A stretch of DNA of 64,000 nucleotides from Roseomonas genomospecies 6 (GCF_008365375.1 NZ_QOKW01000018.1:1-64000), one strand, 5' to 3'. Counted from the stretch's first letter, positions 17,178-25,635 are shown. Numbers and translations: made by a program. The notes: generated by a model from the letters alone, not told the origin.

Positions 17178-17291
17178 TGTCCGCCCATGAAGCCGGAAAG
17201 TTCGGTCCTGAAGCCGGAGTGTCCGCCCAAAGGCCGGAATCCATGCGCAGAAATCCTCATCCCCGAGTCCACCCATAAAGCCGGAGTGACA
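17178..17291. repeat. right end of element 2 with four repeated transposase sites
   Basis: Four copies of a CCxxxxAAGCCGGAGTG-like motif: TCCGCCCATGAAGCCGGAAA at 17180-17199, TCCTGAAGCCGGAGTG at about 17206-17221, TCCGCCCAAAGGCCGGAAT at 17222-17240 and the terminal TCCACCCATAAAGCCGGAGT ending in GACA at 17291. Read inward, the tip is 5'-TGTCACTCCGGC, matching the TGT start typical of Tn7/Tn5053 relatives. The motif differs completely from that of element 1, so the two transposases probably do not act on each other's ends. Confidence 0.6.
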
Positions 17292-17486
17292 ATCCTGATG
17301 GCGATCCGTCATGTGTGAGCTACGGCCCCGTCCGCACCGAGCGGCTGGCCGGGCGCAACGTCCTGCGTGGGGCTCCGGCGCCTCCCGCAGGCGACGGGGG
17401 AGCGGAGGAGGCTCACACTTCGGACTGGCGGCCACCGAAGCCCTGAGGCATAACGGCGCCGGTCCGCCCCACTGGAGCTGAGCGAT

Positions 17487-18470
17487 ATGACGATTGTGGT
17501 CACCGGCGCCGCCGGTTTCATCGGCTATCACGTGGCCGAGGCCCTGATGGCCCGCGGCGAGACCGTGCTCGGCATCGACAACCTGAACAGCTATTACACG
17601 GTGGCGCTCAAGGAAGCCCGGCTGGCCCGCCTGACCGCCAACCCGGCCTTCCGCTTCGTCCGGGCCGACATCGCCGACCGTGCCGCCATGGAGGCCCTGC
17701 GGCCCGAACTGGCCGACGTGACCGGAATCGTCCATCTCGCCGCTCAGGCGGGCGTCCGCTACTCGCTGGAGAACCCGTACGCCTACATCGAGGCGAACGT
17801 GCTGGGCCATCTCTGCATGCTGGAGATGGCGCGCAACCTGCCGAAGCTCGGGAACTTCGTCTACGCCTCCTCCTCCTCGGTGTACGGCGGCAACAAGGCG
17901 CTGCCCTTCTCGGTGGAGGATCGCGTCGACAGCCCGGTGTCCCTCTACGCCGCCACCAAGAAGGCGGACGAGTTGATGAGCCACGCATACAGCCACCTGT
18001 ACGGCTTCCCCTCGACCGGGCTGCGCTTCTTCACCGTGTACGGCCCGTGGGGACGACCGGACATGGCGGCCTTCCTGTTCGCCGACGCGATCATGGCCGG
18101 CCAGCCGATCCGTGTCTTCAACGCGGGCGAGATGCAGCGCGACTTCACCTACATCGACGACATCGTTGCCGGCATTCTGGCGGCGCTCGACCGGCCGGCG
18201 GGACCGGACGCCAACGGCGTGCGCCACCGCGTTTACAACCTGGGCAACAACAACTCCGAACGGCTGCTCGACTTCATCGCCGTGCTGGAGCAGGCGCTCG
18301 GCCGTAGCGCCGACAAGAGGATGGAGCCTCTGCAGCCTGGCGACGTGCCCGCCACTTACGCCGACATCGAGGCGTCCCACCGCGACCTCGGCTTCCAGCC
18401 GACCACGCCGATCGCCGTCGGCATCCCCCGCTTCGCCGCTTGGTACAAAGACTATCATAATATTCCCTGA
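17487..18470 (+). CDS. UDP-glucuronate 4-epimerase-like SDR
   Basis: 327 aa, ATG at 17487. An extended short-chain dehydrogenase: the NAD-binding loop is GAAGFIG at 7-13, the catalytic Ser is in YASSSS (about 127-131), and Tyr154 and Lys158 are in YAATK. The blocks RYSLENPYAY, TGLRFFTVYGPWGRPDMA and MQRDFTYIDDIV are characteristic of UDP-glucuronate 4-epimerases (LpsL/CapI), which make UDP-galacturonate. GalE-type UDP-glucose epimerase is less likely. It is transcribed alone, just right of the transposon end, and followed by two hairpins. The product would feed the glycan genes of this plasmid. Confidence 0.88.
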   Translation: MTIVVTGAAGFIGYHVAEALMARGETVLGIDNLNSYYTVALKEARLARLTANPAFRFVRADIADRAAMEALRPELADVTGIVHLAAQAGVRYSLENPYAYIEANVLGHLCMLEMARNLPKLGNFVYASSSSVYGGNKALPFSVEDRVDSPVSLYAATKKADELMSHAYSHLYGFPSTGLRFFTVYGPWGRPDMAAFLFADAIMAGQPIRVFNAGEMQRDFTYIDDIVAGILAALDRPAGPDANGVRHRVYNLGNNNSERLLDFIAVLEQALGRSADKRMEPLQPGDVPATYADIEASHRDLGFQPTTPIAVGIPRFAAWYKDYHNIP

Positions 18471-18543
18471 CCCGGCCGGGCCCGCCATCTGATACGGTTG
18501 GAAAATGATCACTGCCATCATTGTCCAACCGTGAAACCCGTCA

Positions 18544-18565
18544 GATCAACGCTTTAGCGTTGATC
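18544..18565 (+). terminator. hairpin after the epimerase gene
   Basis: Perfect inverted repeat with arms GATCAACGC and GCGTTGATC and a 4-base loop TTTA, 74 bp after the stop. It has no T-run directly after it and is followed 7 bp later by a second, stronger hairpin. Confidence 0.5.
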
Positions 18566-18572
18566 GAAAGGG

Positions 18573-18608
18573 TCATACCGACGGCGCCTTCAGGTGCCGT
18601 CGGTATGA
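18573..18608. terminator. long hairpin between convergent genes
   Basis: Arms TCATACCGACGGCGCC and GGTGCCGTCGGTATGA with a TTCA loop and one G-T pair. It lies between the plus-strand epimerase gene and the end of the minus-strand methyltransferase gene, so it could serve both directions. It resembles the palindrome at 47961-48006. Confidence 0.55.
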
Positions 18609-18655
18609 GAGACCATCACGGAGCGCGATAGACGCGATCCAGGCCGGGGGACTGG

Positions 18656-20320
18656 TCAGGAGGCGGCGATCATAGCCATGTGTTCGGTGGCGACCGACAT
18701 CATGTGGCGGGCGTTCTCCGCATGCTCAGGCACCTGCTTGAGCTGTTCGGCCAGACGTTGCAGCCACCGCAGCCGGTCCAGGACGCGGTCCCGTCGGGCA
18801 TAGACGTTCAGGTCGAGGATCGCCAGGCAGAAGGCCAGATGCAACAGGGTGCCGTCCTTCGGCAGGGACCGCTCCACCAGCTCCTGATCCTCGAAAAGGT
18901 CGAACAGATGGACGGCCAGCCGGTAGTCGCCGTCATGGACCAGCCGCACGAACAGCGGGGCGGCCTTGTGCAGGCGCAGGACCGGCGGAACGACCGTCTG
19001 GCCGTCGAAACGGCTGCCCGTCGGCCGCCCCAGAGACACCAACGCCCCGATGGCGGCGTCGGGGTCGATCGGCCAGAGCGCGTCGACGGCCTCGCACCGG
19101 GCCTGGAGGGCGGTGTTTTCCAAATCCCCGTCGAACAGCCCGCCAGCCTGCAGAGCGCCTCCCATCTCCACCGCCAGCCGTTCCGCCACCCGCAGGAAGG
19201 CCAGGGTTTCCAGCGGGTCCTGCGCCGGCAGGCACCGCGCCAGCAGCCCCCGCGTGAACAGGACCGAGGCGAGATTGTACGGCGCACGCCGTGCCCGGCC
19301 CGGCCCGCCGGTGGGGTCGCAGGACGCGATGGGAATCCGCCGGGGCCGCAGCAGGTCGATCCCGAAGCTCTCCTCGTAGGTCCTGGCCAGCGTGCCGTAG
19401 AGTTCGAGCGCCTCCAGGAACCGGCCGTTCAAGGTGCGATGCCGGAAGAGCCGCGCCGCGGCGCCGTTCCACACCGGCCCGCCCGGCGGCGACACGCGCA
19501 TGCGCTCTTCGAGATAACGGGCGTAGACGGACGCATGCCCGCCCTCGCCGCCCGAGGAGGACAGGGTGATCGGCGCGTCCGACGCGAAGGCGGTCAGGCA
19601 CGATCCGTTGGCCTCCACCACGACATGGTCGAAGCCGGCCTTGCGCAGCGCGCGCCGGATCGACAGGGGCGTGTAGAGGATGAGGTGGGAGCCCGGGGCC
19701 AACAAGGCCCGGAGCATCCCCGGAGCGAAGGACGGCGTGACGGCCTCCGCGTTCGGCGTCTTCAGCACCACGATGCCGCCGGGCGCCAGATGATGGCGCA
19801 GGATGCCGATGAAGCCGTAGGGATCGTCGATGTGCTCGATCACTTCCGAGGAGTGGACGAGGTCGAACGGTTCTCCGATGCCGCTGTCGCGGTCCAGGTA
19901 GCGGGTGACGATCGGCGCGTCGAGCAGCTTCGCCCCGGACTGGGCCAGCCCGCAGGGGTCGACCCCCACCGCCCGCCAGCCGAAACAGCGGGCCGCCATG
20001 TCCACGGTGAAGCCGAAGCCGCAGCCCACGTCCAGCAGGCTGGCCGGACGGTGCGCCCGCAGCCGCGACAGGGTGTCGGTCATGCCCCAGACATCCGCGC
20101 CCTGCTCGGCGTAATAGGCGGTGTAGTCGTCGGACGGATCGTCCTCGTAGGACGGCGGCGTACGGTCCTCGTAGAAATGCGCCGTGCAGACCCCGCAACG
20201 CAGCAGGACATGGGTCCTGTGCGTCTCGGTCACCGTCAGCACCTCCGGATGATCCCCGTTCTTCCCGCAGACCGGACAGGCATGACGGCGGCTCCGGCTG
20301 GGATCGGACCAAGCGATCAC
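18656..20320 (-). CDS. SAM-dependent methyltransferase with C-terminal helical domain
   Basis: 554 aa. GTG at 20320 overlaps the stop of the upstream glycosyltransferase as GTGA. The N-terminus has two CxxC pairs (CPVCG and CGVC), a zinc-ribbon arrangement seen in some sugar methyltransferases. The Rossmann motif I is LLDVGCGFGF, followed by HSSEVIEHIDDP and GGIVVLKTPN, typical of class I methyltransferases (Methyltransf_23). The last ~230 residues are helical and unknown. The gene at 33627-35456 has the same architecture and is a paralog. The substrate is not deducible; coupling to a glycosyltransferase suggests methylation of a glycan. Confidence 0.82.
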   Translation of the reverse strand: MIAWSDPSRSRRHACPVCGKNGDHPEVLTVTETHRTHVLLRCGVCTAHFYEDRTPPSYEDDPSDDYTAYYAEQGADVWGMTDTLSRLRAHRPASLLDVGCGFGFTVDMAARCFGWRAVGVDPCGLAQSGAKLLDAPIVTRYLDRDSGIGEPFDLVHSSEVIEHIDDPYGFIGILRHHLAPGGIVVLKTPNAEAVTPSFAPGMLRALLAPGSHLILYTPLSIRRALRKAGFDHVVVEANGSCLTAFASDAPITLSSSGGEGGHASVYARYLEERMRVSPPGGPVWNGAAARLFRHRTLNGRFLEALELYGTLARTYEESFGIDLLRPRRIPIASCDPTGGPGRARRAPYNLASVLFTRGLLARCLPAQDPLETLAFLRVAERLAVEMGGALQAGGLFDGDLENTALQARCEAVDALWPIDPDAAIGALVSLGRPTGSRFDGQTVVPPVLRLHKAAPLFVRLVHDGDYRLAVHLFDLFEDQELVERSLPKDGTLLHLAFCLAILDLNVYARRDRVLDRLRWLQRLAEQLKQVPEHAENARHMMSVATEHMAMIAAS

Positions 20321-22941
20321 CGCTCGCCTCGCCGGGCGAGAGCGGCCGCGCGGACGGCGCGGGCCGCCTTCAGATGCTCGATTTGCGGCGCGCGGTTGTT
20401 CGCCGTGGTGCGCAGGTCGTTCAGGCTGCCGATCAGGTTGGTGAACATCTGAAGCCCGTCGGCCATCTGCTGGACACCGCCATGGCCGCGCTTCTCGAAG
20501 AAGCCGCGCAGCCTGTAATGCTCATAGGCATTCTCGAAGACGCCGTCGCGCAAAGCCTGATCCACGTCTCCGTTGATCTCCAGATAGGCGGCCTCGTTGA
20601 ACTCGTCCGGACTCAGCATCCGCCGGGTCATGCGGTTGAAGACGAAGGCATAGGCGTCCTTCAGCGCGCGCAGGTGGAAGGGGGCGTCCAGCCGCGCCGC
20701 CCGCAGCGCGTCCAGCCAGGGAGCCACCCCCCGGCGCCCGATCTGGCGGTCGTCCGGGATCACCGGCTCCTCGCTTCCCGCGATGAGCGTCTCGCGCGCC
20801 ATGCACAGGCCGTCGTACCAGGACTGGTACGTGTTGTCGCACAGCGCACCGGCCCGCAGGGTGCTGTCGGCGAAGGGCGCCGCGGCGCTGAAGGCGCCGA
20901 CCAGGCCGGTCGCCAGGCACTCCAGCATCTTGATGTCGCTCTTGCCGTCGAAGAAGTCCTGGGTAGCCGGATCGGCGTGGGTTTCCAGCGGGCAGAACAG
21001 GATGGCCGGGGCCAGGGAGGACAGCAGCCGGAGATAATCCGCATAACGCTGCATCGGCAGCCTGCGGACGCGCACGCCGCTTTCGGTGATCAGCACGGGG
21101 GGCGTGTGGCCGACACAGACGAGCGTGAGGTCGAAGGCGAGGCAGAAATCCCGAAGGGCCTTCAGGACCGGTGCGGTGGAGACGGTGAGCGCCGGCATAT
21201 CGCTCGACACCCAGACCACCGCGCCCGGCGGACCGGACGGCCGCGGAACGGCGGGACCCAGAGCCAGGTTCGGGGTGACGACGGACTTGGTCACCACATC
21301 CGTGGCGGCGTAGTAGCCAAGCTGGGTGGCCAGACGGGCGGTGGAGCAGGACAGGACGGCGCACTGGCGCACCAGCAACCGGCCCATCTGCATGTGCTCC
21401 GGCGGGAAGGACTCCCGGTAGGTGGGCGACACCAGGAGATGGTCGTCGAGGTCCAGAGCGAAGGGTTTTCCCAGCACATGCAGCGCCAGGACGGTGGCGG
21501 AGGACGGACGGCGCTGCAGCCAGATCGCGTCCACCGGTGTCCGGTCCGGGTCGTTCAGGGTGCTCATCACCATGCGGTCGCGCGACCAGACGCTGTAGCC
21601 GCCGATATCGCCCCGCCGGTACAGCTCGCCGAACGGCGCATGCAGCCGCAGTTCCCGCAGGTTTTCCGGTTCGTCGGACAGAACGAGGACATGGCGGGGA
21701 GCATCGCCGGATGCCGGCCCGGAAACCTCCCGGTCGGAAACCTTCCGGTCGGACAGCCGGCCCGGTGTCCAGGCGATCTTCCGCTTCAGCCGCGCGAGCG
21801 CGCGGTCCAGACCGTCGCCCAGCCGGTCGGCCGCGGCCTCCCATTGGAACGGCCCATCCTCGGCCATGCGGCGCGCGGCGGCGCGCATGGCGGTGTAGCG
21901 GTCCGGGTCGAGATCCACGGCGGCGTCGAGCGCGCGTTCCAGGTCCGGCATCCCGTCGTCGGTCGCCCCGCCCTGCGGCAGGATCAGGCCGCAGCCGGCC
22001 TCCACGAGCCGACGGTTCAGCACGGTCGGCAGGTTGCCGAGAATCGGGAGACCACAGGCGAGCGCGTTGACGGTGCGGATGGGAACCGCCATCCGCCGCT
22101 CGGTCGTGTCCGGGTAGACGTCGAGCGCGAAGCCTCCCGCGCCGAGCCTGCGGAACAGTTCCCCCACGCTGCGCCCGAAGGAGAGGGAGACCTGCGGCGA
22201 GTGGCGGAGCCGTTCCAACTGGGCGCGCACGGCGATGTGGTCGCGGCTTGCCGGATCGATCGTCCCCACGATGTCGATGCGCACGTCGCCGCGCCGCTCC
22301 GCCCAGGCGACGATCCCGTCCAGATAGGCCAGGGAGGAGTTCCAGGGATAGATGGTCCCGGCCAGACACAGGCGCTTGGGCGATTCCGCGCCGGAGTCAT
22401 CGTTCGGCACCAGCGGACGCGGGGTGCAATAGGGAACGACGGCGGTGGGCGTGCCGCCCAGCCTGGACCCGAACTTGGCGATCCAGTAGCCGTTCTGCTC
22501 CTCCGAGCCGGTGAGGGCGAGATCCGCCCCCGCCGTGGCGGCGATCACCTTGCCTTCCGCAAACGGCAGAAGGCCCGGGATGCCATGGGCGATCTCGTGG
22601 TCCTGCAAGCCGTTCAGGTCGCAAATCTGCACGACGTCCCCGCAGCCGGTCATCGGAACCGCGCGGGTGGTCGGCCACTGCCAGACGATCGCGTCCGGAC
22701 GAACCCGGCGGATCAGGCCGGACTGGTTCCTGGCGTCATACAGAAGGACGCCGTCGAGCCGGGCCGGTTCCTGGCGCCGCAGCAGCGTCACCATCTTGCT
22801 GGCGGCGGGAACGGCCACGACGGTCTCGTGCCCGGCCCCGCGCAGCATGTCCGCGATCTGGCGGGAGCGCAGGCCGCCCCCGGTTCCAATGTCGCCGTCA
22901 TCGGGCAGCCAATCGATTGCGAAGACGAGAACGCGCGCCAT
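20317..22941 (-). CDS. two-domain glycosyltransferase with C-terminal surface-repeat motif
   Basis: 874 aa from ATG 22941 (MARVLVFAIDWLPDDGD); an upstream in-frame TTG at 22995 is less likely. The first ~400 residues look like a GT4/GT-B protein (GTGGGLRSRQIADMLRGAGH, then SFGRSVGELFRRLGAGGFALDVYP, then RTVNALACGLPILGNLP). A second GT-B-like half starts at about 420 (HVLVLSDEPENLRELR, then KPFALDLDDHLL). Near the C-terminus is one copy of a YL..N.DV..HY..G motif (FNEAAYLEINGDVDQAL, then EHYRLRGFFEKRG), shared with the giant proteins at 48009-52619 and 60477-64000. It is the first gene of a pair with the downstream methyltransferase. Acceptor and donor sugars unknown. Confidence 0.8.
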   Translation of the reverse strand: MARVLVFAIDWLPDDGDIGTGGGLRSRQIADMLRGAGHETVVAVPAASKMVTLLRRQEPARLDGVLLYDARNQSGLIRRVRPDAIVWQWPTTRAVPMTGCGDVVQICDLNGLQDHEIAHGIPGLLPFAEGKVIAATAGADLALTGSEEQNGYWIAKFGSRLGGTPTAVVPYCTPRPLVPNDDSGAESPKRLCLAGTIYPWNSSLAYLDGIVAWAERRGDVRIDIVGTIDPASRDHIAVRAQLERLRHSPQVSLSFGRSVGELFRRLGAGGFALDVYPDTTERRMAVPIRTVNALACGLPILGNLPTVLNRRLVEAGCGLILPQGGATDDGMPDLERALDAAVDLDPDRYTAMRAAARRMAEDGPFQWEAAADRLGDGLDRALARLKRKIAWTPGRLSDRKVSDREVSGPASGDAPRHVLVLSDEPENLRELRLHAPFGELYRRGDIGGYSVWSRDRMVMSTLNDPDRTPVDAIWLQRRPSSATVLALHVLGKPFALDLDDHLLVSPTYRESFPPEHMQMGRLLVRQCAVLSCSTARLATQLGYYAATDVVTKSVVTPNLALGPAVPRPSGPPGAVVWVSSDMPALTVSTAPVLKALRDFCLAFDLTLVCVGHTPPVLITESGVRVRRLPMQRYADYLRLLSSLAPAILFCPLETHADPATQDFFDGKSDIKMLECLATGLVGAFSAAAPFADSTLRAGALCDNTYQSWYDGLCMARETLIAGSEEPVIPDDRQIGRRGVAPWLDALRAARLDAPFHLRALKDAYAFVFNRMTRRMLSPDEFNEAAYLEINGDVDQALRDGVFENAYEHYRLRGFFEKRGHGGVQQMADGLQMFTNLIGSLNDLRTTANNRAPQIEHLKAARAVRAAALARRGER

Positions 22942-23008
22942 TCGTGTATTCCGCTGCTGGGCAAGAAAGGGGCAGGCGCATCGGCCTGCACGCAAGGATA
23001 GGAACCGG

Positions 23009-23368
23009 TCAGACGACTTCGTTGGCGATGGCCATGACTTCGGCGATCTGCTGATCCTGTATCCGAAGGACGTCGATCATGTCGGCAAAGGCCTGGAAAG
23101 CCCGATCGTCGAAGCTCCATTCCGCCTGATCGGTCGTTCGCTTGGGAGCCGACAGGGCTGTGGCGACGGCGTTCAACAGAAGCATCAGGGCGTCGCGGTC
23201 TTCGTCCTGGATGTCGAGCCCGGTGGCGAGGCGTGCGGATGCCTGCTGGCAGGCGACCGTCAGACTGTCCTCCTCGATCCACCGCAAGACACTCGAGAGG
23301 AAGTCCGGAGCACTCGGCGCGTCGTGACGGGTGGGTATGGAAATGGCGCTCGGCATGATCTGGGACAT
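23009..23368 (-). CDS. hypothetical protein, about 119 aa
   Basis: The frame is open from 23449 (GTG) to a stop at 23009. I prefer ATG 23368 (MSQIMPSAISIPTR), but neither start has a good ribosome site. The product is acidic and mostly helical (DFLSSVLRWIEEDSLTVACQQ, then LMLLLNAVATALSAP), ending MIDVLRIQDQQIAEVM. No signal peptide or known motif. It lies 68 bp upstream of the glycosyltransferase gene on the same strand and may share its transcript. Function unknown. Confidence 0.5.
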   Translation of the reverse strand: MSQIMPSAISIPTRHDAPSAPDFLSSVLRWIEEDSLTVACQQASARLATGLDIQDEDRDALMLLLNAVATALSAPKRTTDQAEWSFDDRAFQAFADMIDVLRIQDQQIAEVMAIANEVV

Positions 23369-23564
23369 AAGAGACCGGCTCGGCTCGTTGCATACCTTGG
23401 TGATGCGCGCAGATACCCATAAGTTGACTAACGAATCATTTATATCCACGCGCAGGCTGTATGATTGTCGCGCCGGCTATGGAAGAGCGAGCCTTCCGAG
23501 CGCTTGAACACGCCTGCCCGTTTTCGCCTGTCCTGAGCGGTTCGCCGGTTTCCCGGCATGGCCG

Positions 23565-24104
23565 TCAGGCCAGGTGGGGGATCAGGTCCGCGAGGTGCCG
23601 GATGGTCAGCGTCGCCGCGCTTTCCGGGGCCGCGCCGGCTTCCGCCAGCATGATCCGCCGGGGGACGCCCGCGGCTTGCGCGGCGGCCATGTCGGTCGTT
23701 TGGTCGCCCAGAAACACCGATCGGGACAGGTCGAGGTCCAGCCTCCGGGCCGCTTCCAGGATCATGCCGGGGTTGGGCTTGCGCCAGAAGCTGTCGCGGG
23801 CGTAGCGCCCGACCGTGCCGCTGCGGTGGTAGGGGCAGTGGAAAACCCCGGCGAGTTCCACACCCTGGGCCAGGAACATTCCCCGCATCCAGTCGCTCAG
23901 TTCCAGGAACGCGGCTTCGGTGAAGTAGCCTCGCGCGATGCCGGACTGGTTGGTGATGACGGCGACCCGGAAACCGCGGTCCACCGCGTGCCGCGTCAGG
24001 GTGACGATGCCGTCCATGAACGTGAAGCGGCCGATGTCACCGACATAGCCGTGGTCGACGTTCACAACCCCGTCGCGGTCCAGCAGCAGGGCCTTGCAAG
24101 CCAT
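23565..24104 (-). CDS. HAD phosphatase, heptose-1,7-bisphosphate phosphatase (GmhB)-like
   Basis: 179 aa; ATG 24104 behind AGGGGA. HAD motif I is D9-R-D11-G (LLLDRDGVVN), followed by VITNQSGIARG and later FLGDQTTDMAAAQAAG. This is the HisB-N/GmhB group, which removes the 7-phosphate from D-glycero-manno-heptose 1,7-bisphosphate. The zinc loop of classical GmhB is only half present: CPYH is there, but the later Cys-x-Cys before RKPNPG is replaced (RYARDSFWRKPNPG). It may be a zinc-free variant or act on another sugar phosphate. It lies downstream of repA on the same strand, separated by two iterons. Confidence 0.78.
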   Translation of the reverse strand: MACKALLLDRDGVVNVDHGYVGDIGRFTFMDGIVTLTRHAVDRGFRVAVITNQSGIARGYFTEAAFLELSDWMRGMFLAQGVELAGVFHCPYHRSGTVGRYARDSFWRKPNPGMILEAARRLDLDLSRSVFLGDQTTDMAAAQAAGVPRRIMLAEAGAAPESAATLTIRHLADLIPHLA

Positions 24105-24130
24105 GACGTCCCCTGATCGGGTGCGGGGTT

Positions 24131-24179
24131 TGGAGTGTTGTCGCGACGCGTTGCGCGGCGGCGTTTGGAGTCTTGTCGC
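24131..24179 (-). repeat. two iterons downstream of repA
   Basis: Minus-strand copies GCGACAACACTCCA (24131-24144) and GCGACAAGACTCCA (24166-24179), 35 bp apart, between repA and the phosphatase gene. They match the iterons upstream of repA. Confidence 0.75.
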
Positions 24180-24208
24180 GTGTCCCCGGGCGCGGAGGGA
24201 GGCCCGGC

Positions 24209-25147
24209 TCAGCGCATGAACTGGGTCATCTTCCGCTCGGGAATCGGGGGAGGGGAGGGATGCAGGAGCAGCCCGTGATCCTCCACGTCGACCCGCGCTT
24301 CCGGATAGACGGCAAGCGCGAGCTGAAGCGCTTCGATGAAGCGCTTCCGGAAGTCGCGCAGGCGCGCGTAGCCAGCCCCGAACTGTTCGAACACCGCGGG
24401 CCAAGTGATGGTCGTGGACTTGTTCAGGCTGTGCAGCCGGTAGGCCAGCCAGATGTAGATATCGATGCTGGTGCTGTTGTTCTGGATGTGGCGCAGCGCC
24501 GGTTCCCAGATCGGAACCGGATGGGCTTTCAGCTCGCGGAAGAACGCTTCGGAAAGCAGGACACGGTCTTCCCACAGAGTGCCTTGCGGGGAATTGTGTT
24601 CCGACGAGAAATGAATGCCGCCCTTGACGATCGAATCCTTCTCGAAGCCCAGGCTGTTGGCGTCTTCCCAGGCGAAGGTCAGGTTGCAGGCGGCGATGCG
24701 CGACGCCTGCTCCCGGATGTCGCGGTAGGTCTGGCCGCCGACCGACAGGCCCATGCGGTCGAGCCAGTCGTGCATGCTGCGGCCCAGCTCGACCTCCCGG
24801 CTGTCGGTCTGAAGGGCACGGGTCTGCAGATAAAGCAGGATCATGCGTGCCCGGCTGCCATAGGGAACGCCATAGAGTTTGAAGCCGCCGCCACGAACAG
24901 GCAGTCGGCCCGGCTCGATCAGCAAACGAATCCGATGGCCGCGCCTTTCCCAGGGCTGGTCGTCGGGAAGGCGTCGATGCGGAAGCGCGGTCAAGGCAAA
25001 GCCTGAATAGGTAATGCCAAGGTCCTGGCGTTCCTCCTCCAGTACCGCGGCCGCGATGTCGATCAGCGACCGCTGATCAGGGTCGGTCTGGAGTGCTTTG
25101 GCCTGCTCACGGCCCACTTGGCTGATCAGGCGATGCAACTGGCCCAT
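24209..25147 (-). CDS. repA: plasmid replication initiator, RepA_C family
   Basis: 312 aa from ATG 25147 (MGQLHRLISQVGREQ); an in-frame GTG at 25267 would put an iteron inside the gene and is rejected. The conserved core GVPYGSRARMILLYLQTRAL, then EVELGRSMHDWLDRMGL, then TYRDIREQASRIAACNLTF is that of plasmid RepA_C proteins common in Azospirillum and relatives. The C-terminal blocks are SIDIYIWLAYRLHSL and FGAGYARLRDFRKRF. It should bind the iterons GCGACAAGACTCCA and open the origin. One iteron in inverted orientation lies 77 bp upstream of the start, suggesting autoregulation. No repB/parA partition genes are adjacent. Confidence 0.88.
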   Translation of the reverse strand: MGQLHRLISQVGREQAKALQTDPDQRSLIDIAAAVLEEERQDLGITYSGFALTALPHRRLPDDQPWERRGHRIRLLIEPGRLPVRGGGFKLYGVPYGSRARMILLYLQTRALQTDSREVELGRSMHDWLDRMGLSVGGQTYRDIREQASRIAACNLTFAWEDANSLGFEKDSIVKGGIHFSSEHNSPQGTLWEDRVLLSEAFFRELKAHPVPIWEPALRHIQNNSTSIDIYIWLAYRLHSLNKSTTITWPAVFEQFGAGYARLRDFRKRFIEALQLALAVYPEARVDVEDHGLLLHPSPPPIPERKMTQFMR

Positions 25148-25223
25148 AGCACGCTGTTCTCGCCGTTTGTTCCGGGTCCACTTATGGTCCGATCCATAAC
25201 ACGGCAGGTTGACACCCGCAATT

Positions 25224-25237
25224 TGGAATCTTGTCGC
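25224..25237 (-). promoter_or_regulatory. inverted iteron upstream of repA, likely operator
   Basis: Minus-strand copy GCGACAAGATTCCA, in opposite orientation to the main iteron run and placed where the repA promoter must be. Rep proteins of iteron plasmids often repress their own gene through such sites. Confidence 0.6.
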
Positions 25238-25595
25238 GCAGACTATTAGTAAGGTTACTAGATTCACCTATTAGTTTGAGCGACAAGACTCCAGTAGAGA
25301 ATCGCGAGTCGCGCGACAAGAGTCCAGGAATCGCGCGACAACATTCCAGGGGATAACCCGTTCATCCTGTGGAAGCTTGGATCGACGCGACAAAACTCCA
25401 GTTCTACGTTTCCGAATCGCTTTCCGGAGCGATTCGGTTTGCGACTCGGCGATTTGGGTGCCGGGAGCGCCAGCCATGCCCCGGGGGGCCGGGTGGACCA
25501 GGGCGAGTCGGGAAGGGGGCGCGACAAGACTCCAAACCCGGACCGGTCCGCGCGGGGCGGCACGGCGGCGTCCATGGCATGAAATCCGCGGCAAG
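25238..25595. other. iteron-type replication origin (oriV)
   Basis: Five direct iterons of core GCGACAAGACTCCA lie at 25280-25293, 25313-25326, 25335-25348, 25387-25400 and 25522-25535. The first steps are 33 and 22 bp, i.e. whole helical turns. Next to them is an AT-rich stretch at about 25238-25280 with a repeated CTATTAGT (25243 and 25268), a candidate unwinding region. GGGATAACCC and CCTGTGGAA at about 25350-25375 are weak candidates for host-factor sites. No gene is supported here. Confidence 0.7.
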
Positions 25596-25635
25596 AAAAA
25601 GGGGGAGGGCGCCCGATGGCACCCTCCCCCTTTCC
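25596..25635 (-). terminator. strong rho-independent terminator after the decarboxylase gene
   Basis: On the minus strand, a 12-bp perfect stem AAAGGGGGAGGG / CCCTCCCCCTTT with a 12-base loop runs into TTTTTC. It lies 30 bp after the stop at 25665 and closes the operon. It also insulates the origin from transcription. Confidence 0.85.

Larger units (their letters stand above)
10574..17291. mobile_element. remnant of a second tni transposon, element 2, with an IS3 inside
   Basis: It carries half a resolvase (plus strand) and tniQ, tniB and a broken tniA (minus strand) in the same order as element 1. Its genes are clearly diverged in sequence from element 1. The right end is at 17291, where the DNA reads GTGACA outward, after four repeated sites. 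The left end and the resolvase N-terminus are missing, removed at or after the arrival of element 1. The element can no longer transpose by itself. Confidence 0.65.

Noticed and set aside
20374..23001. 875-codon plus-strand open frame
   Set aside because: Mirror frame of the two-domain glycosyltransferase on the other strand; no recognisable domain.
25147..25267. Upstream GTG start of repA at 25267
   Set aside because: It would place an iteron within the coding region and add a non-conserved leader; the ATG at 25147 fits the family N-terminus.
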